Position numbers and translations under genes: made by a program. DNA of 64,000 nt from Diogma glabrata (Eukaryota; Arthropoda; Insecta; Diptera; Cylindrotomidae), in contig OY856188.1 in the NCBI GenBank assembly GCA_963693315.1, positions 244,881,926-244,945,925 on the forward strand, in the 5' to 3' direction. This document shows, one piece after another, positions 12,837 through 24,427 of the stretch; within the stretch, counting starts at the first letter, position 1; every line of letters begins with the position of its first letter. The notes beneath the pieces are model-generated. The model made no database searches, had not been told where the DNA came from, and saw only the letters and a list, made by a program, of their open reading frames with translations.

Positions 12837-13885
12837 TGAAGATAGGCAGTTCTTATAAATGGGGTGATTCTTTTAGCAGTATGTATTATGTTACTTCCAC
12901 AAATAAAAAAAAATGAATTTGGGCTATTTTTACACTTGAATCTTCTTGACGACGCCATTTAAATAAACTTGACCTTACACTTTACTAACAATTTATGTTG
13001 CTTTTCTGATAACTGCGTACCACTATTGATTTATTGATTTTTAAAAACAATACACTATTTAAAATTTATATTTGTAATATTTTTTCGTTTTTAATTAATA
13101 TTTTCACTTGAATGTTTGGAATTCAATTTATCCTCAGAGAGATTATATTTGCAACTAATCATACGACAACTATCTACTTAAAAAGAAATTAAACTAATTA
13201 AACAAAAGTTGGCAAAACCGAAAAACTATTAAAAAGGAGAAGTAATTGCTTTCTTAAATTAAACTTAAAATGATCATAAACGTAAGGAGTAACACAAGGT
13301 GGGCGGTGATTGAAAAAAATTTACATTATCAAAAAACCAAAAACAGAAAAGAAACAAACCTTACAGGTATTAATAGACATAAATAGGGGCTTAACTTTAT
13401 GGTGCTTGAACTAACTTAAATAGTTCTGATGTTATGATGTTTTGCCTCTCCTCACAATTCATTATCTTTTGTTTATATTTTTCTATATACGTCTCATATC
13501 GATCCAATTCCCAACTTCGAAAACAAAAATGGAAATTATACTTTGCTATTTTAAAATAATTCTTTACTGATGTTTGAGAACGACTGAACATTTAAAATTG
13601 TTATTTATGGCACAATAAATTAAGTAAAAAACTATTTTTTCCAAATTTTGAGTTTTGACTTTTTTTGGGAAAACTTGAATAACTTGGTGCAAACTGCACC
13701 AATATTCGTATCTTTTAGCTTAAAAGAAAGAAAATTGAAGCTACTATAGGCTCCAAGAAATTAAAAAAAATTAGTGTCTTTATTTGTTCAAAATTTATGG
13801 TGTTGAAAATGGAAAAGTTAAAAAAAAACGTGAATTTGTTTTGAATTCGTATTTTTTCAACTTTTTTCGACGGTAACTTCCAGAA

Positions 13886-15538
13886 AAGGCTAATTTATTA
13901 GGTAACTGTTTTTCGTTAAATTCTACATTAGTAGAACCCAATTTTCTACCTATACCAATTCCTAGAGTTTCTAACAAAATGGGGCGGATTATTTTTCGTA
14001 AAAATGTCATTCGGAAAATGCTCTTACAAATCAATACTAATAAGGCATCTGGACCTGATAGCATTCCTCCAATTATCCTTAAAACTTTTGCTAAAGAGTT
14101 AGCACCAATCCTAACTAAAATTTTCTATTTGTCATATAAGAAAGGGATTTTTCCTGATATATGGAAAATGGCTAGTGTACAACCAGTTCCAAAGAAGGGC
14201 GCTAAAACGGATCCAAGAAACTACAGACCTATATCAATTTTGTCGGTTGTTTCTAAAGTATTTGAGAAATATGTTAATTTTAATATTATGAGCTTCTTAG
14301 AGTCGTCAAAATTACTTAATGAAAGACAATACGGATTCCGTAAAGGAAGAGCGACGGGAGATTTACTCTCTTTTGTCACGCATATCTGGAACAAGTCGTT
14401 TGAAAACCATGGTGAGACCTTTAGCGTCGCACTTGATATTGCCAAAGCGTTTGACAAAGTATGGCACAACAATCTTATTTGCAAATTAAGATGCTACGGC
14501 TTAAATGAGCAACTTATTTCTTGGTTACAAAGCTTTATTTCCGAGCGCAAATTTCAGGTCAATGTTGATGGTGTTTCATCGAATATCTTTTCAACTAACG
14601 CTGGTGTTCCTCAAGGTTCCGCTTTATCACCTACTCTTTTTCTTCTCTATATTAATGACTTGCTAGGTTCAACAGTTAATCCCATCCATAGTTTTGCTGA
14701 TGATAGCACACTTCATGCGTCACATGAAATGCCAAATTTGTATGCACCATCAAATCTTAATATCGCTAGATCAAACTTGATAGACTCATTAAATATTGAT
14801 TTAAAAACCATCTTAGATTGGGGAGTTGCTAACAGTGTTGAATTCAACACAAGTAAAACTCAAGTTTGCCATTTTTCTAGGTTATCAACACCTAATCCAT
14901 TTTTATTAAAGTTTGATTCAAATAATCTTGAAGAGAAAGAATCTATTAAACTTCTAGGAGTTGAGATTGAAAATAGTATGAAATGGAATTCTCATATTTT
15001 TAGCCTAGCAAAGAACGCTGTTCAAAAATTAGGATTTTTGGGTCGTTGTCGTAAGGTTTTTAATAGCGAGCAGCTTCTTTTAATATATAAATCATTTATT
15101 CGTCCCTGCATGGAGTATTGTTCTCACATATGGGGAGGAGCTTACATAAGTAGTTTGAAATGTCTTGATTCTGTACAGCGGAGAGCTGTTAAATTGATCG
15201 GCAACTCGACTCTTACTAACGAGCTTGATTCCTTGCAACATAGAAGAGACGTCGCTGATTTGACGGTATTTTACAAGTATATTATGGACGAACGGACGTC
15301 TGCGGAGATCAAATCGATTTTGCCTGAACCAGCAAACTTCGCGCGTTTCACTAGAGCATCAACATCAGCCCATCCTTTTACGGTTCGAGTGACTAGGTGT
15401 AGAACTGTCGCTTTTCAACGCGATTTTTTTAACAGAGTTTCTCATCTCTGGAATGCCTTACCGGCGTGGGTCTTTCCTGATAATTTTAATCCTCAAAACT
15501 TTAAGATCAACATTAATAAATTCCTCAAAGAAAATTGA
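13886..15538 (+). CDS. Reverse transcriptase of a Jockey-clade LINE, 5' truncated, otherwise intact
   Basis: The frame is open from the truncation point at 13886, where KANLLGNCFSLNSTL resembles the linker before LINE RTs, to the stop at 15536-15538. The first internal Met is at 13979 and gives 519 aa. Residues from that Met: NKASGPDSIPP (about 20-30), NYRPISILSVVSKVFEK (80-96), QYGFRKGRATGDLL (116-129), catalytic ALDIAKAFDKVWH (about 149-161), GVPQGSALSPTLFLLYIND (209-227), active-site FADDST (about 240) and a thumb-region LLGVEI. Motif order and the FADD box match Jockey-type RTs. The AP-endonuclease and ORF1 are absent because of 5' truncation, so the copy cannot move on its own. There are no frameshifts or stops, implying recent insertion. 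It needs no promoter of its own; expression is unlikely. Confidence 0.92.
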   Translation, partial: KANLLGNCFSLNSTLVEPNFLPIPIPRVSNKMGRIIFRKNVIRKMLLQINTNKASGPDSIPPIILKTFAKELAPILTKIFYLSYKKGIFPDIWKMASVQPVPKKGAKTDPRNYRPISILSVVSKVFEKYVNFNIMSFLESSKLLNERQYGFRKGRATGDLLSFVTHIWNKSFENHGETFSVALDIAKAFDKVWHNNLICKLRCYGLNEQLISWLQSFISERKFQVNVDGVSSNIFSTNAGVPQGSALSPTLFLLYINDLLGSTVNPIHSFADDSTLHASHEMPNLYAPSNLNIARSNLIDSLNIDLKTILDWGVANSVEFNTSKTQVCHFSRLSTPNPFLLKFDSNNLEEKESIKLLGVEIENSMKWNSHIFSLAKNAVQKLGFLGRCRKVFNSEQLLLIYKSFIRPCMEYCSHIWGGAYISSLKCLDSVQRRAVKLIGNSTLTNELDSLQHRRDVADLTVFYKYIMDERTSAEIKSILPEPANFARFTRASTSAHPFTVRVTRCRTVAFQRDFFNRVSHLWNALPAWVFPDNFNPQNFKININKFLKEN

Positions 15539-15662
15539 ATAATACTTTCAAGCCCTAGTTCCTTAGTTAGCATGGTATCTTCGGATATTCAGAGACGTTG
15601 ATCTATATTGGTTAACACTAAACATGCCTAACATAGAATAAAAAAAAAAAAAAAAAAAAAAA
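15539..15662 (+). other. LINE 3' UTR and poly-A tail
   Basis: About 100 bases of 3' UTR follow the RT stop. Then come AATAAA and a run of more than 20 A ending where the foldback arm resumes. Confidence 0.85.
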
Positions 15663-15944
15663 AGAATCCTTAACGGATTTTCACAAAATATAACTCAAAA
15701 TGTTTGTTGGCATATTTACTATGCGCTTGTTTTATTAATATATTTAATTTGTTTGTTTTGTAAAATATGAGACCCAAAAACCGAAACAACATTTTTGATC
15801 ACCAAAAAATTTGGTTTTTCGTAAATATCTCAAAAACAAGAGCTAACCAAAAAAAATGAATATGATATTCGTGTTCAGGAGGTCCAAATCTATAAGAAAA
15901 GTTGAGTTTTATTTCGGGAGATTTTTCTTGTAAACTAGTGATTA

Positions 15945-17689
15945 ATGAATATCTCCTGAGGGATATTCCTCACTGCTAATGTGTTGAGTGAATACTTAAC
16001 TAACTTATCAATTATCATTTATATCAACTTATCAATAACTTATCAATTATTACGGATTTTTTTGAGCAATTTAAGTCAAGTAGCTAAGGAAACAGTCATT
16101 TCTTTCACTTCGAAAGTATGGTTGGATGTTTTCTCCGAGAAAAACTCCATTTTTTTCGTGTTTCGGACCGTATTTGAACCTTCCTCACTAGTGCCGTGGT
16201 TCGAATCCTGTTACGTAGACACGTTTATTAATAATGTAATAAAGCATGAATTGTTTCCCTTGTTCCCTATGTTGTTCCCTATGTTCGTTCAACAATCCAC
16301 TCCCAAACCACGTGTTTCACAACAAGTTTTTTTTATGAATGAAGTCAACATGTTTAGCTTTGAGTCCCACCACCACCAGGCTTACGACTCTCACGAACAA
16401 GAGGTTTAATGGACTGTGCATGTATCAGTGGGAATCGCCGATAAGCTATAAAAAATAACAGAACAAGCCTTTTATCGCTGTGTGCGAGCAGTAACCGAGG
16501 GAATATTTGGGATCAATACTTAACTCAAAAAACAGCATATATTTTCAGATATAAAATGTAGAAACGCTGCAGGGAATCGACATTTTTGTAATATACTGGT
16601 ATATCTTACCCAAAGTATCCGATTTACATGTCCACCATTTTGCTGTTATTACATACCGTAAAGCCGTTGTCACTTTTAGCGGGACCGAGAATCATGACCT
16701 AGAGGCCTGCTTTGCGAACCGATGCTAACTTATCTGGATCCTCACGCTTACCCGGGTTAAACATCAACAAACCCTTCAGTTTGGTCAAGATTAATTTTAG
16801 AAAGAATTTGCACCCACTCTTACAAAACATTCTACAAATCTTATAAATGCGGTATTTTTTCTTCGTATTGGAGGTTGGCCAATATATCAAAAATCACCTA
16901 TATCACCTTTCTTTCAGTCCTGTCAAAAATATATCAAAATTTTAAAAATATATCTGATAGCCAATAGGATTTTCAAGACAAAAAACCAACATTGTCAATA
17001 TATATAGCACATCGTTTGTAATGGTGAAAGCATGGACACAGCGAATTTAAACTGCTACTTTTCTTGGTGGTTGATGAAAAGGTGGTGGTCGATGGTTGAT
17101 GAAAAAATATAATACTAACGCCGATCGAATTGCAAAATCGGGTTATATGTTTTCATCGACTATAAATACTCGAATTCACCTATGGATGGTTGCTTAGTGG
17201 ATTTTTTGACATTGTTTGCTGAGTTGTCATCCAACTGGTTCTTTTGCTACGAAAAAACGCTGAAGATCAGACAAATGGTTTTTATATTTTTGTTGTAACA
17301 AGTATTATGAGTCCAATTGTGAAAATAATAATAATAATAGTTAATTAATTAATTTTGTGGTATCGTAAGTTTTGTTTGCAATTTTTGTTGGATCATAAGT
17401 TAAAGAAAAACTAGTAGGATAGGGTGTGACCATAGCGGCCACGCCAAGAACTTCCCGTTAAGCTAAATAGGTAACATAAAGATATTTTCTTTAAACTTTA
17501 ATAAATTGAAATTCTCTTTCTAAGACTTACAATTAATCGTCATTTTTTCATCTTTTGGTTACACTGGAAAGAAGATTTTCATTGCACCATATATTTAAAA
17601 AAAAAACTAGCGGTGGAGTCTACTTAAAGTCTACTTTGTCAACGTTGCTAAAAATTTTTCGATTTTTCTCAAACAATATCACCATTTTT
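15945..17689. other. Non-coding DNA
   Basis: No gene is recognised. The 142-aa frame at 15981-16409 has no domain; it contains repeats (TATCAATTATCA; GTTCCCTATGTTGTTCCCT) and a tRNA B-box-like GGTTCGAATCC at 16199 without a tRNA fold. Confidence 0.45.
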
Positions 17690-18830
17690 AGGGTTCCGTA
17701 CTTTGAAAAAGTAAAAACGGTACCCTATTGGTGAGACTTCGGTGTCCGTCCGAATTTCTACATAATCGATTTTCTCAAAAACTATAAGTGCTATCAACTT
17801 GAAATTTTTTACAGTTATACAATGTATTTGTCCACGCCTATTGACAACAAGAAAATTATGAATATTACTTTTTATCAATATTTTATGGACATTGATAAGG
17901 AGATAGTAACACAAAAGTTTGTTTTAAAGAATCGAGTTTGGTTTAAAAAAATCAAAAAAATCCAAATATTTCAAAAAGACATTTCAATGAATTATCGACT
18001 GCTTAGTTTTTAAGTTATATCCAAAAAAGTGTGTTTATTTTTTGTCCCCCACCCTAACTTCGAACATTACAAAAGCAAAAAATTGAAAAAATTCAAGGTT
18101 GTAGGGATTTAGCGTACAAAAATCCGTTTCTTTGTTTTGGTTGTTATAATTTCAAATGTTCATTGGAGGGGGAGGAGAGTAAAAATTACGAAAACAAAAT
18201 ATTTTTGGTCATGTCAAGTGGGGGGGTATCATATGAAAGGTTATTTTTTTTCTAGTCTAAAACCTTTTTTTTTTCTAATTTACGGAAGCACAGTAATGGA
18301 CTTATTTTAGAAAAAGTGAAATTTTAGTTTTGTCCCCCCACCTATCTTCGAACATTACAAAAGAAAAAATTGAAAAAAAATCACGGTTGTAGGAACTTGG
18401 CAAAAATAAAATGAAAATTTTTTTTTTAATCGTTATAATTTCAATTGTTCTTTGGAGGGGGTTGCGAGTAGAAATTTTGAAAAAAAAATATTTTTGACTT
18501 GGACAAGTGGGGTGTCATATGGAAGGTGATTTTTTTGTATTTTTCGAAAACACGGTTCCTGACTTATTTATAAAAATGTGAAAATTTGTTTCTCTCCCAC
18601 TCTTTATCTTCGAACATTACAGAGGCGAAAAATTGAAAATATTCACGGTTATAGGCAATGTTGTAAAGATTGAACGAAAACTATAGCGGTTAGCTCATTA
18701 TTTCAGATGTTCCTTAGAGGGGGTTGAGAGAAGAAATTTCGAACAAGTTGCAAAACTACTATAAACATTACAAAAACCTTATGCTCTAAGTTTCAACAAA
18801 ATTAAATGTCAAGACGGAGAAGTTTAAAAA
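17690..18830 (+). repeat. Degenerate tandem array, 260-290 bp unit
   Basis: The word CTTCGAACATTACA recurs at about 18059, 18347 and 18609. It is preceded each time by a C-rich CCCCCACC or CTCCCACTC run. It is followed by a T-rich block, TTTCAAATGTTC or TTTCAATTGTTC, a GGAGGGGG tract, and GTGGGG(G)GTATCATATGAAAGG or GTGTCATATGGAAGG. The head (GGGTTCCGTACTTTGAAAAAG at 17,692) resembles widespread insect MITE-type repeats. A related fragment with GGTATCATATGAAAGG lies at 63,207. Confidence 0.75.
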
Positions 18831-18844
18831 AAACAGTTGTTCAA

Positions 18845-20095
18845 CGAACCACAGACATCCTCCCCGACTTCTTTGCCAAAAAATATCTGATTCAAAATAG
18901 CACAGTTTCCATATTCAAATAAAACCGGATGCTTTTGCGGTTCATTTTAATTCAAAAGTTTCATCAAATTCTCATGCGTTTGCGTAATGAAAATAACGCC
19001 TATTTTTCAAATTTTCTTAAAAAAACGGAAAATATAAGATAGCAATTGTTTATAAAAATGTCATTATAAATGGCTGACATGATGACAAACAAAATGGGAG
19101 GTAAATGATCTTGATAGCATTATTTATTCTAGTAACACTTGCAAGAGATGATATTCAGTTTTTTGGAAACCCCTAAAAAATAAATGAACTGATTTCATTA
19201 GAAAAGGACCGGGTTGTAGGTTACGCCAAGATATATCGATTGTGACCATTGAAGTTGAAATCGGATCATCCGTTGTTGAGAGAGCGTTGGACAAATGTTT
19301 GTCCACATACGATGATACACACGCACATACTCACACACACATACATACTGCCAGCTAAAAATAGCCTAAACAGCTTCAGGAGGTCGTGAAACGTAAAGAT
19401 TTTATAAAAATTTCGATTTCAAAAATCGACCCAAAAACAATAACTTCTCATATCAGGAAGCTAATAAACAGTTGACCAGGCAATCTACTCTCGAACCTCT
19501 GACCTTTTTGACAAATTTAGAAAATAACTCAGGTTTTTGATATTCAAGTAAACCCGGATGCGGTTGCAGCTCATTTACATTCAAAAATTTCATCCAGATA
19601 TCATTCGTTTGCATAAAGAAAATAACAAGTAGTTTTTCACATTTTGTTAAAAATCTCAAAAACTAAGATAGCAATTGTTTATACAAATGTCATTATAAAT
19701 GTCTGACATGATGACAAACAATATGAAAGCTTCATGACCTTGATAGCATTATTTATTAATCTTATGATATTTGCAAGAGATGATTTTCAGTTTTTTGGAA
19801 ACCACTAAAAAACAAATGATTTAATTTCGCTAGAAAAGGACTGGGCTCTAAATTACGACAAGATACATCGATTGCGACCATTTTCGTTGAAATCGACCCA
19901 TCCGTTGTTGAGAAAGCGTTGGGCAAAAATTCTCCACACAGCGATATACACATACATACACACACACACACATACAGACTGCCAGCTAAAAATAGTCTAA
20001 ACAGCTTCAGGAGGTCATGAAACATAAAGATATCAAAAAAATTCCGATTTCGAAAATCGACCCAAAAACAATAACTTCCCATATCGGGAAGTTAA
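18845..20095 (+). repeat. Two direct copies of a roughly 626-bp repeat
   Basis: The block ATGTCATTATAAATG(G/T)CTGACATGATGACAAAC recurs with a spacing of about 626 bases (about 19,057 and 19,686). Shared downstream blocks are CATCCGTTGTTGAGA(G/A)AGCGTTGG, a CA-rich microsatellite, CTGCCAGCTAAAAATAG, TTCAGGAGGTC and AAAATCGACCCAAAAACAAT. Both copies end in a short inverted repeat, AACTTC-C-ATATC-GGAAG(C/T)T, perfect in copy 2 (AACTTCCC...GGGAAGTT). It looks like a tandem or double MITE insertion. Confidence 0.85.
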
Positions 20096-20324
20096 AAAAT
20101 AGTAATTCATATAAAAATTTATTTACGTGTGTTGAACCAATAAAGTGTTTTTTTCTTTAAAAAAAAAGAATAATTGTGGACTGGAACTATCAAACCTTAA
20201 AACAGAGGAATGGCGTTTATCCAACAACAGAGATAAGGTATTTTGGTGACTTATTTTTATGTTGTAATACATTACAAGCAACGGAATTATTTCGTTCTGC
20301 AAACTTATCTACTGAGATTATTGA

Positions 20325-20660
20325 CAGTTATATATTGTTACGTATGACTATTCAACCTTCAACCACATTCGCTTGATGTAACAGTAGTTATATATTATCA
20401 CATACAAATAATCAATATTCATCCAAATACGCTCGATTCAACCGATGTATATTTCATATTTCTCATAAAATTTCATTAAATTCATTCAGCATTTAATGAC
20501 AGCCGCTTGGCGCAACAGTTATATAATTTCACGTATAACTATTCAACCTACAATCACTTCAGCTGGATTCAACTGTGTTATATAGTGCATGTATTTATTC
20601 AACCTTCAATCACCTCAGTTTGATTCGACAGTGGTGTATAGTGCATATTTAGTAGCAAAA
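20325..20660 (+). repeat. Degenerate 55-75 bp tandem array
   Basis: Units carry TTATATA(T/A)TT...ACGTAT(G/A)ACTATTCAACCT(T/A)CAA(C/T)CAC and a C(G/A)CTTG(A/G)-type word followed by CAACAGT. About five units are visible. A further partial unit lies at 25,095-25,205, on the far side of the hAT element. Confidence 0.65.
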
Positions 20661-20828
20661 GAAGAGTTATTAGAGTTGCTGCAGAGTTATTTTCATCAGC
20701 TGCTATTAATCCAATTTGTTTGTAGATGTTTGTATTTCTTGGCGTATACTTGAGATATTCTTAAAATCAGGAACAATTATTTTGCGTCACGTTTGTAATA
20801 CACTATGGATGCATGAATCAGTTGATAT

Positions 20829-20904
20829 AAACATGTCATCAGAAACAGAAAGAAATTAGGTGTTAAAATACACCTAATTTCTTTCTGTTTCTGATGACAT
20901 GTTT
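20829..20904. repeat. Perfect 35-bp inverted repeat with a 6-nt loop
   Basis: Bases 20829-20863 (starting AAACATGTCATCAG, ending TTAGGTGT) are matched exactly, in reverse complement, by 20870-20904, around the loop TAAAAT. All 35 positions pair. The flanks do not continue the palindrome. A transcript would fold into a perfect hairpin of miRNA-precursor size, but perfect pairing is also what a very young snap-back duplication gives. No motif distinguishes these. Confidence 0.9.
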
Positions 20905-21349
20905 AAGCTGGTAATTTTGAAATATGCTAAGTATATATAGATGATACAATTAGTGGTATTGAAGTGCAGTAGCTAAATTCCACTATAATTATTTCTCTGT
21001 TATTAAATAGCTGAAATTCTAATTCTTTTTCTCTAAAATTATCAGCTTTTTTCTTTAAATGAAAATCATAAGTTTCCTCTCAGAAATTCTTCACAAGATA
21101 CAGTGGCGTCATTTCACCAAAATCTTGGGGGGGGGCGAGAATTTAAATGACATAAAAAAATTTTTTTCGTAAAACATAACATACACGTTTTTATACACAC
21201 ATATATTTAAAAGCATTTAAGTGCATCGACTTAGAAATAAAAATAAAATGCTTCTGAGCTACATTGAGCTACATTAAAAATAATTTTAAATTTAGTATCA
21301 TCTCTGCATTGTTTAAGCATCAAGATTAAATTAAAGCGCTTGTGCTAAT

Positions 21350-21690
21350 TTAATTAAAGCGCTTGTGCTAGAAATTATTATATCTTTGCTTTGTAACTGT
21401 TCAGAGAGTGAATTTGTAAACGACAGCAGATCGTGCAGCATAGAAAAAAAGGATGGTTTTTCTATACAATTTCTAGCTTCTAGCAACGCTTTTTATGTTT
21501 AATCTGTATCTATATGTCTTTTAATATCATAATGTCCACTGTTAATTTTCAAATTCACTCCGACTGGTAATACACTAAACTTTTGCGTCGTTATATTTTG
21601 ATTGTTTTTATAAAAGGATAGTCCAATTCAATATCGTATAAGAATTTACGTAAACGTTTTCTATCCGTCTTGATTTGCAGGAGAACTTTT
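21350..21690 (-). pseudogene. hAT transposase N-terminal fragment with BED-like zinc finger remnant
   Basis: On the minus strand, starting near 21690, a frame reads DRKRLRKFLYDIELDYPFY, then QKFSVLPVGVNLKINSGHY, then DIKRHIDTD before a stop. After a frame change it continues ALLEARNCIEKPSFFSMLH and SLSEQLQSKDIIISS. The order (RKF...YPF, a C-x2-C-like segment, H-x-DI-x-x-H, then HKKAL) is that of the BED-type finger opening many hAT transposases, here with the cysteines replaced. The following L-x-x-QSKD-type helix resembles the next region of such proteins. Most of the catalytic core and the RW-containing C terminus are missing. Position inside hAT ends supports the call. It cannot be functional. 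Confidence 0.65.
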
Positions 21691-24302
21691 TAAATATAAT
21701 TTTAAAAATTAGTATAAATTTAGCTTTTTTTTTTTTTTTATTTTAAAATTTTGTCCTTATCGACCTATTAGTTTTAATGTATAAACTAGAATGTATAAAC
21801 TTGTCTTAACTATTAGATAAATTAGAGGATATTCTGTCAAATAGTTAAGTTAAGTTTATAATTAAGGCAAGTCTAGTAGTTAAGGCAAGTTTATACATTC
21901 TAGTCTCTAAATGTTTAGTGTTTCTCCTAAAGATAATCAAAATTTTTCTCAAAAAAATTTTCAATTCTCTAAAATGCCTTTTTTTCAAAAATATTATCTG
22001 TAAATCAAAAAAATTTTAATAAATTTAATTTTAAACAGACCAGTTGAACAAAGAAAAGAATCAACATTTAAAATAGTAATATAGTTATAGTTTTAGTAAA
22101 GATAAACAACTCAAAATAAGTTAAGTAAGTGAAACTGTTTTTTGGCTTTTTGGTTCTTGTTGTTTTTTCTTAGATGTTAAATAGTAACAATATGACATAG
22201 TTTTCTTCTTAGTTATAATCAAACTAATTTTATACATTTTAAGTTGAAAAAATTTTTAGTATTCTAATCTAGTACACATTTTATATTATAACCAAAAGTT
22301 TTTTGTGTTTTTAAAGATATATTATCTCATTTTTTCATTTTATGTACCATAGTGCCTGAGGATGCAAATAAAAAATTTTCGAAATATTGCAGAAAAAAGA
22401 AATAAAAGTGTTTTTTAATTAATTTCTGTAAATCTGATGACCTTGAATCTGGTGCTCTGTACAAAAAAAGAGACAAAACCAAAAGTTATAAATTTACCTT
22501 TTATAGTAGCTTTGTTGACTGTTGAAACTGTTGAAACTTTTGTTACACAAGTAAATACTGTAAAACAATTGAAACCATTTATTTTAATTTTACTAAATAA
22601 TTAATATCTTTTCTGTATTCTGTAAGTATAAGAGGTATACAGTATACCTCTCGTTCTATCTTTTGCAAATCTATACCATTTATCAAGCTTTTATGCTGTT
22701 TGCTTTGTTTGTTCTTTATTGAGAAAAAAAAAATTATATATTAGAAAATAATAATTTTACTTTTGAGCTTCCTAGTTAAAGTGTGTTTTAAACAGAGTTT
22801 GAAACGCTACTTATATCACTCTTTTACTTTGTCCTTACAGTGCGTAGCTTAAAAAAAATATAACACTCGCACATACAGGAGTGAAAATAATAAAATATCA
22901 TTCTTGCTACTAAATTGAAATAAATATTTTCTTTCAAATACTCAAAACTTTTATTTTGCGTCAAATTTGATGCTTTTCAAAGTAAAATGCTTGATGCATT
23001 GTTAGAAAAATGAATATAAAGGATGACGTAGAGTGACTAATTTTCTTCTTTTACAAATCGAATGAAAGAACTGGAAAATGTAATCTGCTCCAAAGGAATA
23101 AAATCGAAAAAACAAAAATTTTACTCTTACGAGTAAGAACGATATTCAAATTATGAACATTTTAATTTTTGAAAATTATTTCAAAGTATTGAAATGAGTG
23201 CTCGAATAAAGACTCGTAAACTCTGGTTTAAAAATTTAAATTTTTATGAATTTATACGCAAAACTGCATCTTTTTAAGTAAAATATTTTGTATTTTTTTT
23301 TTCATAATAATATTGCACTGATTTGTTCTCTCAATATGGTTAAATCAACATATACATAACATTATACAAACTGCAAGAAAAAACTGTGAAGCCATTGCTC
23401 TGACTAAGATATTGCGCAAACTATGCGTAGGTAGATGAATTTTTCGATAATGTGGGCAAATGTGGTGGAAATATTTGTTTCATGGGACGCTTCGTGGGAC
23501 AGATTTCTCCATGGGACAACGCAATAAAATGTGTGACATTTCCACGCAGCGTGGGACGTCTGGTCAGCTTATTACCCATAAACGTGCGTAAATTTTTCAT
23601 TTGATTCAAAATTGTACAATTATTGCGAGCTTCTTTTAAACCTATAAGAAAAACCTACCACAAAAAAATAATAGTTTCTCCCTCCCTGTGACTGTATAAA
23701 AAAAATGAACAAAGATTGACGTTTAGGATACGTTTTGGATTTTATTATAACCAACCAAACATATCATTTTTGCTATTTTATGAAGTAAAAATTCATAAAA
23801 TGAATTTGACTGCAAGTTTTCATAACATACTTTGAAAATATTTGCATAACTTAAATATTTGTTCGTGTCGTTAGAAAATATTGCTTGTCCATTATAAAAC
23901 ATTCACTATTATAAAATCACTGGAAATAACCCAATAAATTTAAATTACTCCCGTAATTATTTTCATTCATTTTATAAAAATTAGCACAACTATCAAGAAA
24001 ACTTTTGATATGTTATAGGATTTTACATTTTAGAATTGTTTTTAATTTATTGTTTTTAAAAAAGTCTTGTAAAGTTTGTACAATCTGATATAGATAAAAA
24101 ACAAGGCCAAACAGTCAGGGCTCTCCAAATAAGTGGGGTATAACTAGGTTGTGTTCTCCTGCATGTACTTACTTTTAAGTTTATATAAATTACCAATGGC
24201 CAATAACAATTGAAATTTGAATGTTAAATACTGCACTATGAACTCTCGAGGAACGCTATACTAATGAAATCGTGGCTCAGACGTGGCTCAGACACGAATA
24301 TC

Positions 24303-24427
24303 TTATAAACAAAACACAATCGTTCTTCTAAAAGCGGTGATGCCGCGCACCTTATAGTACGATAGAATTTTGTCAAAATACGCACCAACGGCGTTTTTGG
24401 AGGAACGATCGTGTTTTGTTTATAAAA
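24303..24427. repeat. Inverted repeat inside the hAT element
   Basis: Arms of about 33 bases (24303-24335 and 24394-24427) share TTATAAACAAAACAC, ATCGTTC and the A-rich end, with about 4 mismatches, around a 58-base CG-richer loop. It may be a nested MITE. Confidence 0.65.

Larger units (their letters stand above)
13886..15662 (+). mobile_element. 5'-truncated Jockey-like non-LTR retrotransposon
   Basis: Comparison with the uninterrupted left foldback arm defines the insert: the target reads CTTCCAGAATCC and is split after CAGAA at 13885. The insert begins mid-ORF at 13886. It ends in a 3' UTR, an AATAAA signal at about 15,637 and a poly-A tail to 15,662, after which AGAATCC resumes. AGAA is duplicated at 13882-13885 and 15663-15666. 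Mid-ORF start, poly-A tail and target duplication are the signature of target-primed reverse transcription. Confidence 0.85.
11735..15940. mobile_element. Foldback-type element with long terminal inverted repeats, carrying a nested LINE
   Basis: The left terminus CACTAGTTTACAA at 11735 is mirrored by TTGTAAACTAGTG ending at 15940. The flanking tetranucleotide ATTA occurs on both sides (11731-11734 and 15941-15944), a likely 4-bp target duplication. The left arm runs to about 12,260. The right arm (13,637-13,885 plus 15,663-15,940) is its reverse complement, including the stretch with GGTGCAAACTGCACC and CAAAATGTTTGTTGGCATA, and is interrupted by a LINE. Between the arms lie a tandem array (12,336-12,836) and AT-rich filler. 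No transposase is visible, so the element is non-autonomous. The TIR starts CACTA, but the duplication is 4 bp rather than the 3 bp of CACTA elements, so I leave it unassigned. Confidence 0.75.

Noticed and set aside
11735..15940. CACTA-superfamily assignment from the CACTAG terminus
   Set aside because: The flanking duplication is 4 bp, not 3 bp, and no En/Spm-type transposase is seen.
16199..16209. tRNA B-box-like GGTTCGAATCC
   Set aside because: The flanks do not form a T stem, and no A box lies at normal spacing.
15981..16409. 142-aa plus-strand frame
   Set aside because: Contains short internal DNA repeats and the B-box-like word; no domain.
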